Source of the DNA: an uncultured Acidobacteriota bacterium
GTDB lineage: Bacteria > Acidobacteriota > Terriglobia > Bryobacterales > Bryobacteraceae
Direction of reading: 5' to 3'
Length of the DNA: 59,358 bases
Assembly: GCA_902826685.1 (NCBI GenBank)
Contig: CADEFT010000031.1
Location: 1-59,358, forward strand
Both the position numbers and the translations under genes were made by a program. The notes under the pieces are model-generated. The model searched no databases and was not told the origin of the DNA. It saw only the letters and a list, made by a program, of their open reading frames with translations. Positions 8,288-17,767 of the stretch are shown piece after piece; within the stretch, counting starts at the first letter, position 1, and the number at the start of each line of letters is the position of its first letter.

Positions 8288-9826
8288 ATGCAGCTTCGGA
8301 CGCTGGTGGAATGTTCGAATCGCATCGCGCAAACCGGCAGGCGTCTGGAAAAGACGGCGCTGCTGGCGGCTTTATTGAAGCAGGCCGCGCCCGAGGAGAT
8401 CGAAATCGCGGTGCTGTATCTTTCGGGGCGCACCAGCCAGGCCAAGACCGGCATCGGATACCGCACGCTGCAGGCCACCGCGGCGCCACCCGCCCTTGAG
8501 TCCACGCTCAGTCTCTCCGATGTCGACCGGCGCCTTGACGCGATTGCCGCCACGGCGGGCGCGGGGTCGGAATCACGGCGCCGCGATTTTCTGCGTGCGT
8601 TGTTTGACTCGGCCACCGATGGGGAACAGCGATTTCTGCAAGCCCTGCTGGTTGGCGAATTGCGCCAGGGCTCGCTCGAAGGATTGATGGCGGACGCGGT
8701 GGCGAAAGCCGCTGGCGTCGATCCGGACGCCGTCCGCCGGGCCGCGATGATGGCGGGCGATATTGCGCCAGTTGCCAGAGCGGCGTTGACCGGAGGAGCG
8801 GCGGCACTGGACCGCTACGGCGTGGAATTGTTCCGGCCGGTGCAGCCGATGCTTGCACAGACCGCCGGGGATATCGAGGAGGCGATCGAAGAACTCGGCG
8901 AGGCGGCCCTCGAATACAAGATGGATGGCGCGCGCGTGCAGGCCCACAAATCCGGCGATCGGGTGGTGGTGTTCTCACGCGGGCAGAACGACGTTTCCGC
9001 ATCGGTACCGGAAGTGGTGGAGGCGGTGCGCGCTCTACCGGCAAGGGAGCTGATTCTCGATGGGGAGACGCTCAGCCTGCTGCCCGATGGACGCCCGCGG
9101 CCCTTTCAAGTCACCATGCGGCGCTTCGGGCGCAAGCGGAATGTGGCGGCGCTGCGCGACGAGCTTCCTCTCACGCCTTACTGGTTCGATCTCATTTATC
9201 TCGATGGCTCGCACCTGTTGAACGCTCCGCAATCGGCGCGGTTCGATGAGTTGGCGCGGCTGGCGCCTCAAAGCCTGATACCGGGCCTGGTCACCGGCGA
9301 CGCGGCGCGCGCGGCGGAGTTTCTCGACGATGCCCTGCGCCGGGGACATGAAGGCGTGATGGCAAAGGCTCGCCAGGCGCCCTACGCCGCCGGGGCGCGC
9401 GGCCAGACGTGGCTCAAAGTGAAGCGGGCCCGCACGCTCGACCTGGTGATTCTGGCGGCGGAATGGGGCAGCGGGCGCCGCAAGGGATGGTTGAGCAATC
9501 TGCACCTGGGCGCCCGCGATACCGGAAAGGGCGGCTTCGCCATGCTCGGCAAGACGTTCAAAGGGCTGACGGACCAGATGCTCGAATGGCAGACGCGGGA
9601 GCTGCTGGCGATTGAGATCGCCCGCGACTCCTATACCGTACACGTCGAACCCAAACTGGTGGCCGAGATTGCCTTCAACGAGATTCAGGTAAGCACCCGC
9701 TACCCGAGCGGCCTCGCGCTGCGCTTTGCCAGGGTGAAACGGTATCGCCCCGACAAGACGGCCGCCGGCGCCGACACCTTCGAAACCGTCCAGCGGCTGG
9801 CCGCGTCCGAATCCCTTCCGCGATGA
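8288..9826 (+). CDS. ATP-dependent DNA ligase
   Basis: The 512-residue protein has the order of an archaeal/LigB-type ATP-dependent ligase: an N-terminal DNA-binding helical domain (about 1-190), the adenylation domain and a C-terminal OB-fold. Motif I is EYKMDGARVQAHK, with the AMP-accepting Lys at residue 211. Motif III appears as LILDGETL and the later motifs as HEGVMAK and WLKVKR. It would seal nicks using ATP, probably as a repair accessory to the NAD-dependent LigA that bacteria normally carry (not in this window). It is four bases after the small ORF and 20 bases before the prenyl synthase gene. No Ku or LigD domains are nearby. Confidence 0.9.
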   Translation: MQLRTLVECSNRIAQTGRRLEKTALLAALLKQAAPEEIEIAVLYLSGRTSQAKTGIGYRTLQATAAPPALESTLSLSDVDRRLDAIAATAGAGSESRRRDFLRALFDSATDGEQRFLQALLVGELRQGSLEGLMADAVAKAAGVDPDAVRRAAMMAGDIAPVARAALTGGAAALDRYGVELFRPVQPMLAQTAGDIEEAIEELGEAALEYKMDGARVQAHKSGDRVVVFSRGQNDVSASVPEVVEAVRALPARELILDGETLSLLPDGRPRPFQVTMRRFGRKRNVAALRDELPLTPYWFDLIYLDGSHLLNAPQSARFDELARLAPQSLIPGLVTGDAARAAEFLDDALRRGHEGVMAKARQAPYAAGARGQTWLKVKRARTLDLVILAAEWGSGRRKGWLSNLHLGARDTGKGGFAMLGKTFKGLTDQMLEWQTRELLAIEIARDSYTVHVEPKLVAEIAFNEIQVSTRYPSGLALRFARVKRYRPDKTAAGADTFETVQRLAASESLPR

Positions 9827-9846
9827 TGTAGACTGGTACATTCTGC

Positions 9847-10851
<1,005 letters not shown>

Positions 10852-10914
10852 GCGCGCGATATAATCTCCCTACCAAGCCGGGTCGCTTTCAATCTTCGGT
10901 CGAGGGTACGATCC

Positions 10915-13900
10915 GTGAAAACTTTCATCGCCTGTCTCATCTGCCTGCGCATGGCTTTCGCGCAGGTGGAAACCACCACTTCCATCACCGGCACTGTGGC
11001 CGACCAGCTTGGCGCGGTCTTTCCGGGCGCCACCGTCAAGCTCACCAACCAGAACACCGGCGCCATGCGCGAGGCTCGCACCAGCGCCGAAGGCGTCTAC
11101 TCTTTCCGGTCGCTGCCGGCCGGGCGGTACACGATCGTCGTCTCGGCGCAGGGCTTCAAGACCACCACCATCACCGATCGTGTGCTTGAAACCGCGCAGC
11201 CCGCGCACATCGACGTGCGCCTCGAACTGGGCTCCACCGCCGAACAGGTTACCGTCTCCGCCGCGGGCGCGGAACTGGTGAACACGGCTTCGGCCGAAGT
11301 CACCGGCAGCGTGACGCCCGAACTGGTGCAGAATATTCCGCTGGGCCGCGGCAATGTGTTCGACCTGCTGCAGCTCACCCCCGGCGTGGTGCCGCAGAAC
11401 GCGGGCCAGAATCTTTCCTTCGCCGCGCGCTCTCTGAATTTCGTGGGCGCCGGCGATACGTTCCAATCCTCGGGCGCCTTCATCGCCGGCAATCGCGATT
11501 CAGCCAGCAACATTTCGGTGGATGGCTCCAATATCCAGACGCCGGTGTACGGCCAGGCCACGCAGTTGCAGTCGCGGGCCAGCGTCAACGAGGTGCGCGT
11601 CGAATCCGCCAACATGAGCGCCGAGTTCGGCAACGGCGTGGCCGCCGTCAACTTCCTCACCAAGAGCGGATCGAATGCGTTTCACGGCGAGTTGTTCGAA
11701 TACTTCCGCAACAACCACCTGGACGCCAACAGCTATCTGAACAACGAAGCGGGCCGCCGCCTGCAGCCCTACACGCAGAACCAGTTCGGCGCCGCCGTGG
11801 GAGGCCCCATCGTGCGCAACAAGCTATTGTTTTTCGGCAACTACGAAGGCTTCCGCGTGGCCCAGCGCGAGCAGCAGTTTGCCATCGTGCCCGACGACAA
11901 CCTACGGCGCGGCGATTTTTCGCAATATCTTCCACCGGGGCCGGGCGGCACGTTCCTGGCCACGCCCGTGATTTACAACCCCTATGACACCGATAGCGAA
12001 ACCGGCCTGCGGCGTCCCTTCCCCGGCAACCGCATCCCGGCGGCGCAATCGGGCGCTTGCGCGCCGCGCCAGTCCTGCATCGATCCGGTGGCCAAGGCCT
12101 ATCTCGACAAATACGTGCTCAGCCCGAACACCGTGGTGAACGGCATCGCGCAGTATACCGGCGCCGTGCGCACCGCCATCGGGCAGAACCAGGTCACCGG
12201 CCGCGCCGATTGGCTGCGCAATGGCAACTCCACCATCTTTGGAAGATTCACCTTCAATAAGCAGGATTCGTTCCAGGGCGGATTGCAGCCGCTGCAGGGT
12301 ACCGGCAACGATTCGGCGTCGACCAACGCCGTCATTCACTGGACGCAGGTTCTCAGCGCATCCAAAGTGAACGATTTCGGCATCTCCTATTCGCGGCCCA
12401 ACTGGCAGTTCACGCGGCCGCTCGACCTGCCGGATTCCGCCGCCGAAATCGGCCTGCCCAATACGTCCAGCTACACGGGCGCCGTGCAGTGGTCGGTGGC
12501 CGGATTCAATCTCGGCATCGGCACCAATTACATCTTCAACGCTTATTCGAACAACGTGCAGCTCAAGGACGACTTCAGTTGGGTGCGCGGCCGTCACAAT
12601 CTGAAGTTCGGCGTGGACGCGGTCAACAAACGGTTCATCTATTACAACCCGTCGGGCGACAAGGGGCAATTCTCCTTCAGCCGCCTGTTCACGCAGGCGT
12701 GCCCGCCGGGCAATACGCGCTGCGATCAGGCGCGCGCCGCCGCCGGGGCTCCCGTGGGCGGCTTCGAGTTCGCCGATTACCTGTTGGGCGCCTACTCGAG
12801 CACGCTACTGATCGTCCGCCAGATTCCGTACGTCGGCCATCAGCAGTATCTCGGGTTTTACGGGCAGGATTCCTGGCGCGTCACCAACAAGCTGACCCTC
12901 AACTACGGCCTGCGCTACGAATACTGGAGCCCGTGGGCCGTGCCGCGCAACGCCACGCTGAGCTTCAACTATCAGACCGGCCAGCCGGCGTTCGCTTTGC
13001 AGAACCCCAACGATTTCCTCGATCCGGCCAAATGCTTCGGCAAGTGCGCTCCGCTCACGCCCGGCGTACCCAAGGAGGGTTACCGCATCGGCACGAAGAA
13101 TTTCGCGCCGCGTGTGGGTATCACCTATGCGCTCACGCCCGGCACCGTTGTGCGGGCGGGCGGCGGCATCTACTACGACGGCAATATCAATATGAATCAG
13201 TTCAACGATATTCAGTCGGGAGCCGCGCCCTTCAGCCTGCGCTATGAAGTGGTCAACGACACCACGCGGCCGCTGCCCGCGCGCCTGGTCAGCGGCGAGT
13301 ATCCGGGCGGACTGCTGGGCGTTCCTCCGCAACCCAACTCGAATCCGCCGGCCAGCTTTCGTTTCGCGCAGCCCTATTATCCGGTTCCCGCCGTCTATCA
13401 ATGGTCGTTCAGCTTGCAGCGCAGGCTGGGGCAATCGTGGGTGGCCGAGGCCGACTACGTCGGCTCTCACACCATCCACCAGTTCCAGTTCATCGACCAG
13501 AACGCGGCCGACCTGCCGCAGGGCGCGCTTGCCAGCGTGGCGCTGCAACAGCGCCGGCCCTATCCGCAATGGGGCGTGCTGGGCACGTGGGCTCCGCTCG
13601 GCTGGGCGAAATATCAGGCGGGCACCGCCAGCGTCAAGAACAACCAGTGGCACGGGCTGACACTGCAAGGCAATTTCTCGTGGGCCAAGAACATCGCCAC
13701 GTCGAACATCAACAACTCCGATCACGGCAACATCAACTTTCGCTACCCCTACCTCTGGGCCGGACCGTCGAATATCACGCCGAAGTTCTGGTTCATCACC
13801 GCGGTGAGTTATCAGGCGCCGAAGCTCGCCGCGGGCAAGGCGTTGGGCTATGCGGTCAACGACTGGGTGTTCAGCGGCACCTACACCGCCGCCACCGGCA

Positions 13901-14313
13901 GCCCGCAGTTCCCAGTCACACAGGATTTGAGCGGCACCGGCTATTCCGGCGCATCCAGTACGTTTCTGCCTAACCGCACCTGCGACGCCAATCAGGGTCC
14001 GGATATCCAGACGCGCCTGCGCTGGTTCAACACCGGCTGTTTCAGCGACCCGGCGTTTGGAACCTGGGGCAACGCGGCCTTCGGCGTCATCACCGACCCT
14101 GGCATAAACAATTGGAACCTTACGGCGGCCAAGCGCATCCGTATGCCGTTCGCGGAATCGCATGCGATGGAGGTGCGGGCCGATTTTTTGAACGCGTTCA
14201 ACCACACGCAGTTTTTGGCATCGGATAAGAACCTGCGCAGCGCCAGCTACGGACGCATCAACGCCGTGAGGCCGCCGCGCCAGATCCAGTTCGCCGTTCG
14301 CTATCTTTTCTGA
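10915..14313 (+). CDS. Oar-like TonB-dependent receptor
   Basis: The 1132-residue product begins at a GTG with a short Sec signal (MKTFIACLICLRMAFAQ). Residues about 20-110 are a carboxypeptidase-regulatory-like beta-sandwich (SITGTVADQLGAVFPGATVKL, GVYSFRSLPAGRYTIVVSA). A plug-like region follows (about 120-260) with VDGSNIQTP, then a long outer-membrane barrel rich in aromatic strands that ends in the Phe expected of outer-membrane barrels (RYLF). This architecture is abundant in Acidobacteria, where such receptors probably import oligosaccharides or other large ligands. A TATAAT at 10860-10865 could be the -10 element, but the -35 is weak. An isochorismatase-like gene follows 11 bases downstream. 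Confidence 0.88.
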   Translation: MKTFIACLICLRMAFAQVETTTSITGTVADQLGAVFPGATVKLTNQNTGAMREARTSAEGVYSFRSLPAGRYTIVVSAQGFKTTTITDRVLETAQPAHIDVRLELGSTAEQVTVSAAGAELVNTASAEVTGSVTPELVQNIPLGRGNVFDLLQLTPGVVPQNAGQNLSFAARSLNFVGAGDTFQSSGAFIAGNRDSASNISVDGSNIQTPVYGQATQLQSRASVNEVRVESANMSAEFGNGVAAVNFLTKSGSNAFHGELFEYFRNNHLDANSYLNNEAGRRLQPYTQNQFGAAVGGPIVRNKLLFFGNYEGFRVAQREQQFAIVPDDNLRRGDFSQYLPPGPGGTFLATPVIYNPYDTDSETGLRRPFPGNRIPAAQSGACAPRQSCIDPVAKAYLDKYVLSPNTVVNGIAQYTGAVRTAIGQNQVTGRADWLRNGNSTIFGRFTFNKQDSFQGGLQPLQGTGNDSASTNAVIHWTQVLSASKVNDFGISYSRPNWQFTRPLDLPDSAAEIGLPNTSSYTGAVQWSVAGFNLGIGTNYIFNAYSNNVQLKDDFSWVRGRHNLKFGVDAVNKRFIYYNPSGDKGQFSFSRLFTQACPPGNTRCDQARAAAGAPVGGFEFADYLLGAYSSTLLIVRQIPYVGHQQYLGFYGQDSWRVTNKLTLNYGLRYEYWSPWAVPRNATLSFNYQTGQPAFALQNPNDFLDPAKCFGKCAPLTPGVPKEGYRIGTKNFAPRVGITYALTPGTVVRAGGGIYYDGNINMNQFNDIQSGAAPFSLRYEVVNDTTRPLPARLVSGEYPGGLLGVPPQPNSNPPASFRFAQPYYPVPAVYQWSFSLQRRLGQSWVAEADYVGSHTIHQFQFIDQNAADLPQGALASVALQQRRPYPQWGVLGTWAPLGWAKYQAGTASVKNNQWHGLTLQGNFSWAKNIATSNINNSDHGNINFRYPYLWAGPSNITPKFWFITAVSYQAPKLAAGKALGYAVNDWVFSGTYTAATGSPQFPVTQDLSGTGYSGASSTFLPNRTCDANQGPDIQTRLRWFNTGCFSDPAFGTWGNAAFGVITDPGINNWNLTAAKRIRMPFAESHAMEVRADFLNAFNHTQFLASDKNLRSASYGRINAVRPPRQIQFAVRYLF

Positions 14314-14324
14314 GGTTCCCGGCT

Positions 14325-15098
14325 ATGCTTTCGAGACGCACTTTATTGGCGGCTGCCTTGCTCAAAGAGTCCTCGTTGCGCCTGCGGGCGCGGCGCGGGG
14401 CGAGCGAAGAAACCCTGCGCTGGGTTCCCACCGAAACGGCCATCATCATCTGCGACATGTGGGACAACCACTATTGCCAGAACGCGGCCAAACGCGTAAC
14501 GGCGATGGCGCCGAAGATGAACCAGGCGGTGAAGGCGGCCCGCGGCGTGGGCGTCACCATCATCCACGCGCCTTCGGGCACCATGAATGTGTACGAGTCC
14601 ACGCCCCAGCGCGCCCGCGTGAAAAGCGCTCCCAGGGTTGAGCCGCCGGTGCCGATTCTGAAAAACTGCCCGCTCGATCCCACCCGCGAAGGACCGCTAC
14701 CGGTGGACGACGCGACCCAGCCTTGCGACGACCAGACCGTTGGACCCGCCGTGCGCCGCTTCGACCGGCAGAACGAGTTGATCGAGATCGCCGCGCCCGA
14801 TGGCATCAGCGACAACGGCGAAGAGATCTACAGCTACTTCCGCCAACGAAAGATTCGCAACGTGGTGCTGATGGGAGTTCACACCAACATGTGCGTGCTG
14901 GGGCGGCCCTTCGGCATCCGCCAGCAGGTACGCCTGGGAATGAACGCCGTGCTGGCGCGCGACCTCACCGACGCCATGTACGACCCGCGCCAGCGCCCCT
15001 TCGTCAGCCATGAAGAAGGCACCGCGCTCATCATCGGCCATATCGAAAAGTATTGGTGCCCGTCGGTATTGTCAGAGGATCTGACACGCACCGCATGA
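14325..15098 (+). CDS. Exported isochorismatase-like cysteine hydrolase
   Basis: The 257-residue protein carries an N-terminal SRRTLLAAALL stretch like a Tat signal and then an isochorismatase fold. The catalytic Asp is in TAIIICDMWDNH, and the nucleophilic Cys with its cis-peptide context is in GVHTNMCVLGRPFG. Members hydrolyse amides, carbamates or vinyl ethers; the substrate here is unknown. The segment between about residues 95 and 150 is longer than in minimal members. It lies 11 bases after the receptor gene and probably shares its transcript, so it may act on the same imported compound. It converges on the next minus-strand gene. Confidence 0.8.
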   Translation: MLSRRTLLAAALLKESSLRLRARRGASEETLRWVPTETAIIICDMWDNHYCQNAAKRVTAMAPKMNQAVKAARGVGVTIIHAPSGTMNVYESTPQRARVKSAPRVEPPVPILKNCPLDPTREGPLPVDDATQPCDDQTVGPAVRRFDRQNELIEIAAPDGISDNGEEIYSYFRQRKIRNVVLMGVHTNMCVLGRPFGIRQQVRLGMNAVLARDLTDAMYDPRQRPFVSHEEGTALIIGHIEKYWCPSVLSEDLTRTA

Positions 15099-15107
15099 TC
15101 TGGAAAT

Positions 15108-15461
15108 TTAGGGGTGCCGGTCGCCTCGGCTGAAGTAGTAGGCAACCGCGGAGCCAACGAGTCCGGCCACCACGGGCAGCACAGCGTTGAAGGCGCTAGA
15201 GAGACCTTCGTGCTTCTTCCCATTCCACTCCATGACTGCGATGGATGTTGGGTAAGCGATCACTACCGCCAACAGGAGCCATACGAGGAAAAGGGTAATG
15301 TGGCGCCGGTGATCCGACTCGCCCGCCCAGATCCGGTGTTGCAGCCGGCGCGTCTCGACCTGGATCGTTTCGTTCTCAAACTGCTGGCGTCCATCGATCG
15401 TCGAGCCTCCTTCACGAGGCGGCTCGACGTCGGACATCGGGTCTCGGCCAGGCTGAAACAC
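15108..15461 (-). CDS. Small two-helix membrane protein of unknown function
   Basis: A GTG at 15461 starts a 117-residue protein, with GGAGG seven bases upstream. Residues 1-50 are charged and hydrophilic (ENETIQVETRRLQHRIWAGE, likely helical). Two hydrophobic segments follow (ITLFLVWLLLAVVIAYPTSI and AFNAVLPVVAGLVGSAVAYY), ending in a short charged tail. This is the shape of a small inner-membrane protein with a cytoplasmic coiled-coil head. It sits 23 bases after the ribbon-helix-helix gene and probably shares the promoter at 15787-15816. I do not recognise a family. Confidence 0.65.
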   Translation of the reverse strand: MFQPGRDPMSDVEPPREGGSTIDGRQQFENETIQVETRRLQHRIWAGESDHRRHITLFLVWLLLAVVIAYPTSIAVMEWNGKKHEGLSSAFNAVLPVVAGLVGSAVAYYFSRGDRHP

Positions 15462-15484
15462 ATCTGTCCTCCTTCCCGGCTAAC

Positions 15485-15736
15485 CTACTTGTTGTTGGAC
15501 GATCGGGCAGACCTGTGAAGCGAAGGAATGATCAACACCTTTTCCTGACTGGTCTGTGGATTTCGCAGAACAACTTCACTAAATCCTTGCGACACCTGGT
15601 CCTGCAGGATCTCACTGAGCTGAATCGATTCTCTCACTGCGGTTCCCATCGAAGAGAAATCTCCTCTCTCCTGGATATTCTTAAGGCTTTCGTAGCTGCG
15701 GTCATCGAAAGTAAACACCACTCTTTGCGTGGCCAT
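15485..15736 (-). CDS. Putative ribbon-helix-helix protein
   Basis: The 83-residue product starts with RVVFTFDDRSYESLKNIQ, a short strand followed by two predicted helices (SYESLKNIQER; SSMGTAVRESIQLSEILQ), the order of ribbon-helix-helix DNA-binding proteins. The C-terminal half (SEVVLRNPQTSQEKVLIIP) is shared with the small gene at 15910-16122. A strong promoter with overlapping GTGAC repeats lies just upstream, which would fit autoregulation. A run of G residues gives a ribosome-binding site. The membrane-protein gene follows. Base composition is visibly lower in G+C than in the flanking genes, suggesting transfer. The function is inferred from fold only. Confidence 0.6.
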   Translation of the reverse strand: MATQRVVFTFDDRSYESLKNIQERGDFSSMGTAVRESIQLSEILQDQVSQGFSEVVLRNPQTSQEKVLIIPSLHRSARSSNNK

Positions 15737-15786
15737 GTCATGCGTCCCCCCTTCATGAGTTCCAATTGCACGAACTCTTCGTCTGA

Positions 15787-15828
15787 AGTATACGTCACCA
15801 TGTCACTTTCTGTCAATAATTATGTCAC
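15787..15828 (-). promoter_or_regulatory. Near-consensus promoter with overlapping GTGAC repeats
   Basis: Read on the minus strand, TTGACA (complement of 15811-15816) is followed after 18 bases by TATACT (15787-15792). Three further copies of the pentamer GTGAC lie within or next to it (complements near 15793, 15801 and 15823), making a likely operator. The -10 element lies 50 bases before the start of the ribbon-helix-helix gene. Confidence 0.7.
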
Positions 15829-15909
15829 CACAATACATCAAAAGAGATTGACAATGGCGTATTATCATGACAAAATCTGGACTTCTTCAGCAGGATACAA
15901 ATGAACACC

Positions 15910-16122
15910 CTACGACACTTCCTGAAGGTAAAAGCGAATCTCGGCAGACTTCCCCGCAGCGCCATGCCGCTCAATATACAGAGCAAGAGTCTGATTTGTC
16001 ACCGGATTGCGAAGGTAAACCTCGTACCCGTCCATCAATCTGTCCCGCACGAACTCCGAGAGGTTGACCAGGGCCAGCCAATCCCGGTCGAAAGCTTCCG
16101 TGGCTCGGTCAGATCCATGCAT
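15910..16122 (-). CDS. Small protein paralogous to the neighbouring ribbon-helix-helix gene
   Basis: A 70-residue protein whose central part (VNLSEFVRDRLMDGYEVYLRNPVTNQ) aligns with the C-terminal half of the 15485-15736 product (IQLSEILQDQVSQGFSEVVLRNPQTSQ). The first 17 residues are acidic and do not show the DNA-contact strand of the paralogue. AGGAG lies before the ATG at 16122 and a strong promoter lies just upstream. The paired arrangement of one ribbon-helix-helix-like and one headless copy suggests a regulator and a partner or modulator, but no family is known to me. Confidence 0.6.
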   Translation of the reverse strand: MHGSDRATEAFDRDWLALVNLSEFVRDRLMDGYEVYLRNPVTNQTLALYIERHGAAGKSAEIRFYLQEVS

Positions 16123-16138
16123 AGGACTCCTGGAAGAT

Positions 16139-16182
16139 ATTGTACCATTACGATGTCACAGGTGTCAATCACACGATATCAC
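16139..16182 (-). promoter_or_regulatory. Near-consensus promoter with GTGACA/GTGATA repeats
   Basis: On the minus strand TTGACA (complement of 16163-16168) is followed after 18 bases by TACAAT (16139-16144). GTGACA (complement of 16154-16159) lies in the spacer and GTGATA (complement of 16177-16182) upstream. Architecture and spacer length match the promoter at 15787-15816, so both small genes probably answer to one regulator. Confidence 0.7.
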
Positions 16183-16220
16183 TATATGTACATCGCTAGC
16201 TCTTCAAAGGGGTATGCCGC

Positions 16221-17003
16221 ATGATCTGGGACCTGCACTGCCACTTCGGCGCCCTGCCCGGCGATACGCCCGACGCCCGCATGGAAAAGCTCGTCCGCTT
16301 CGCCGACCGCATGGGCATCGAACGGATGTGCATTTTCATGGGCTACCCATTCCTCAGCGAGCCCACTCCCGCGCAGCTTCGCGAACAGAACGACCAGGTA
16401 CTGGACGCGCTGAAACACTGGAGCCACCGCGCCTTCGGCTTTGTCTACCTCTCTCCGCAGCACCTGGAAGCGAGCCTCGCCGAATTTGATCGCTGCGTGC
16501 GAAACGGACCCATGGTGGGCGTGAAGCTGTGGGTGGCAAAGCGCGCGTCGGCGCGTGAGCTCGACCCGATCGTCGAGGCCGCCGCCTCCATGAACGCCGT
16601 CATCTTCCAGCACACCTGGCACAAGACCACGGGCAATCTGCCCGGCGAATCGGAGCCCGCCGATGTGGCCGCGCTGGCTGCGCGCCACCCCAGCGTTCCC
16701 ATCATTTGTGGACACACCGGCGGCGAATGGGAAACGGGCATCCGGGCGATCCGCCATCTGCCGCTGGTCTCCGCCGATCTGGCCGGGTCCGATCCGTACA
16801 ACGGCTTCGTGGAAATGGCCGTGCGTGAACTGGGTGCCGCGCGCGTGATCTACGGCAGCGATGCCTCGGGCCGCAGCTTCGCTTCCCAACTCGGCAAAGT
16901 GATGGGAGCCGATATCAACGAAGCCGATCGCAAGCTGATTCTTGGCGAGAACCTGAAACGCATGATGACGCCGATTCTCACCAGGAAAGGCATGCGCGTA
17001 TGA
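16221..17003 (+). CDS. Amidohydrolase-2 family metal hydrolase
   Basis: The 260-residue protein starts MIWDLHCHFG, giving the HxH metal motif near the N-terminus (His-6, His-8). Further likely ligands are in IFQHTWHK, ICGHTGGEW and the Asp of YGSDASGRS. This is the TIM-barrel amidohydrolase-2 pattern (PF04909-like), which covers decarboxylases and lactone or amide hydrolases. AAAGGGG precedes the ATG. The next gene begins within its stop codon (ATGA overlap), and a third gene follows with the same overlap, so the three should be made together. Confidence 0.85.
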   Translation: MIWDLHCHFGALPGDTPDARMEKLVRFADRMGIERMCIFMGYPFLSEPTPAQLREQNDQVLDALKHWSHRAFGFVYLSPQHLEASLAEFDRCVRNGPMVGVKLWVAKRASARELDPIVEAAASMNAVIFQHTWHKTTGNLPGESEPADVAALAARHPSVPIICGHTGGEWETGIRAIRHLPLVSADLAGSDPYNGFVEMAVRELGAARVIYGSDASGRSFASQLGKVMGADINEADRKLILGENLKRMMTPILTRKGMRV

Positions 17004-17767
17004 TCGACGTCAATGTGTCGATCGGGCCGTGGCCGTTCCGCCGGGTTCCCGGCGATACGGCGGCCGACCTGGTGGCCCGATGGAAGCGCCGCGGCGTCAA
17101 GCAGGCGTGGGCGGGCACCTTCGAAGGCCTATTCCATCGCGATCTCAGCGCGGCGAATGCACGGCTGGCCAAGGCATGTGAAACCGCCGGCGCGGGATTC
17201 CTGCTGGCATTCGGCTCCGTGAACCCGGCGGCGCCCGGCTGGCGCGAGGACCTGCGCCGCTGCCACGAAGTCCATCGCATGCCGGGCATCCGTCTGCATC
17301 CGAACTATCATGGCTACTCGCTGGCGGACGCCGCTTTCCTCGACGTGCTGCGCGGGGCGCAAGAGCGCAAGCTGATCGTGCAACTGGCGCTCAACGTGGA
17401 AGACGATCGCACGCGCCATCCGCTGCTGCAGGTGCCGCCGCTCGATCCCTCGCCGCTTACGCGTGCGGTGGAAGCGGTGCCGGATCTGCGCCTGGTGGTG
17501 CTCAATCGCATGCGCGCTCCGGCTGGAGACGCGTTGAAGGCGCTCGCCGCCAGCGGCGTGTACTTCGATCTGGCGATGATTGAGGCCGTTGGCTGCGCAG
17601 GCGATCTCATGGCGGCCGTTTCCCCTCGGCGCGTGCTTTTCGGATCGCATGCGCCCCTTCAATATTTCGAGGCGGCGCTATTGAAACTGAAAGAATCCGG
17701 CATCACGGGAGAGCAGGAGGCGGCCATTACGTCGGGCAACGCCCAGCGCCTGCTGAAGGGCGCATGA
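17000..17767 (+). CDS. Amidohydrolase-like protein lacking the N-terminal HxH motif
   Basis: The 255-residue protein has the overall layout of its upstream neighbour: GIRLHPNYHGYSL near the middle, VVLNRM, and VLFGSHAPLQYF near the end. At the position where the neighbour has DLHCH it reads MIDVNVSIG, so the two metal-binding histidines are absent. It may be non-catalytic, use another metal arrangement, or act as a partner subunit of the preceding enzyme. It overlaps the genes on both sides by four bases, which supports a joint function. Confidence 0.75.
   Translation: MIDVNVSIGPWPFRRVPGDTAADLVARWKRRGVKQAWAGTFEGLFHRDLSAANARLAKACETAGAGFLLAFGSVNPAAPGWREDLRRCHEVHRMPGIRLHPNYHGYSLADAAFLDVLRGAQERKLIVQLALNVEDDRTRHPLLQVPPLDPSPLTRAVEAVPDLRLVVLNRMRAPAGDALKALAASGVYFDLAMIEAVGCAGDLMAAVSPRRVLFGSHAPLQYFEAALLKLKESGITGEQEAAITSGNAQRLLKGA

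Noticed and set aside
15848..15865. TTGACA and TATTAT on the plus strand as a promoter
   Set aside because: They are only six bases apart, too close for a sigma-70 promoter, and no gene follows on that strand.
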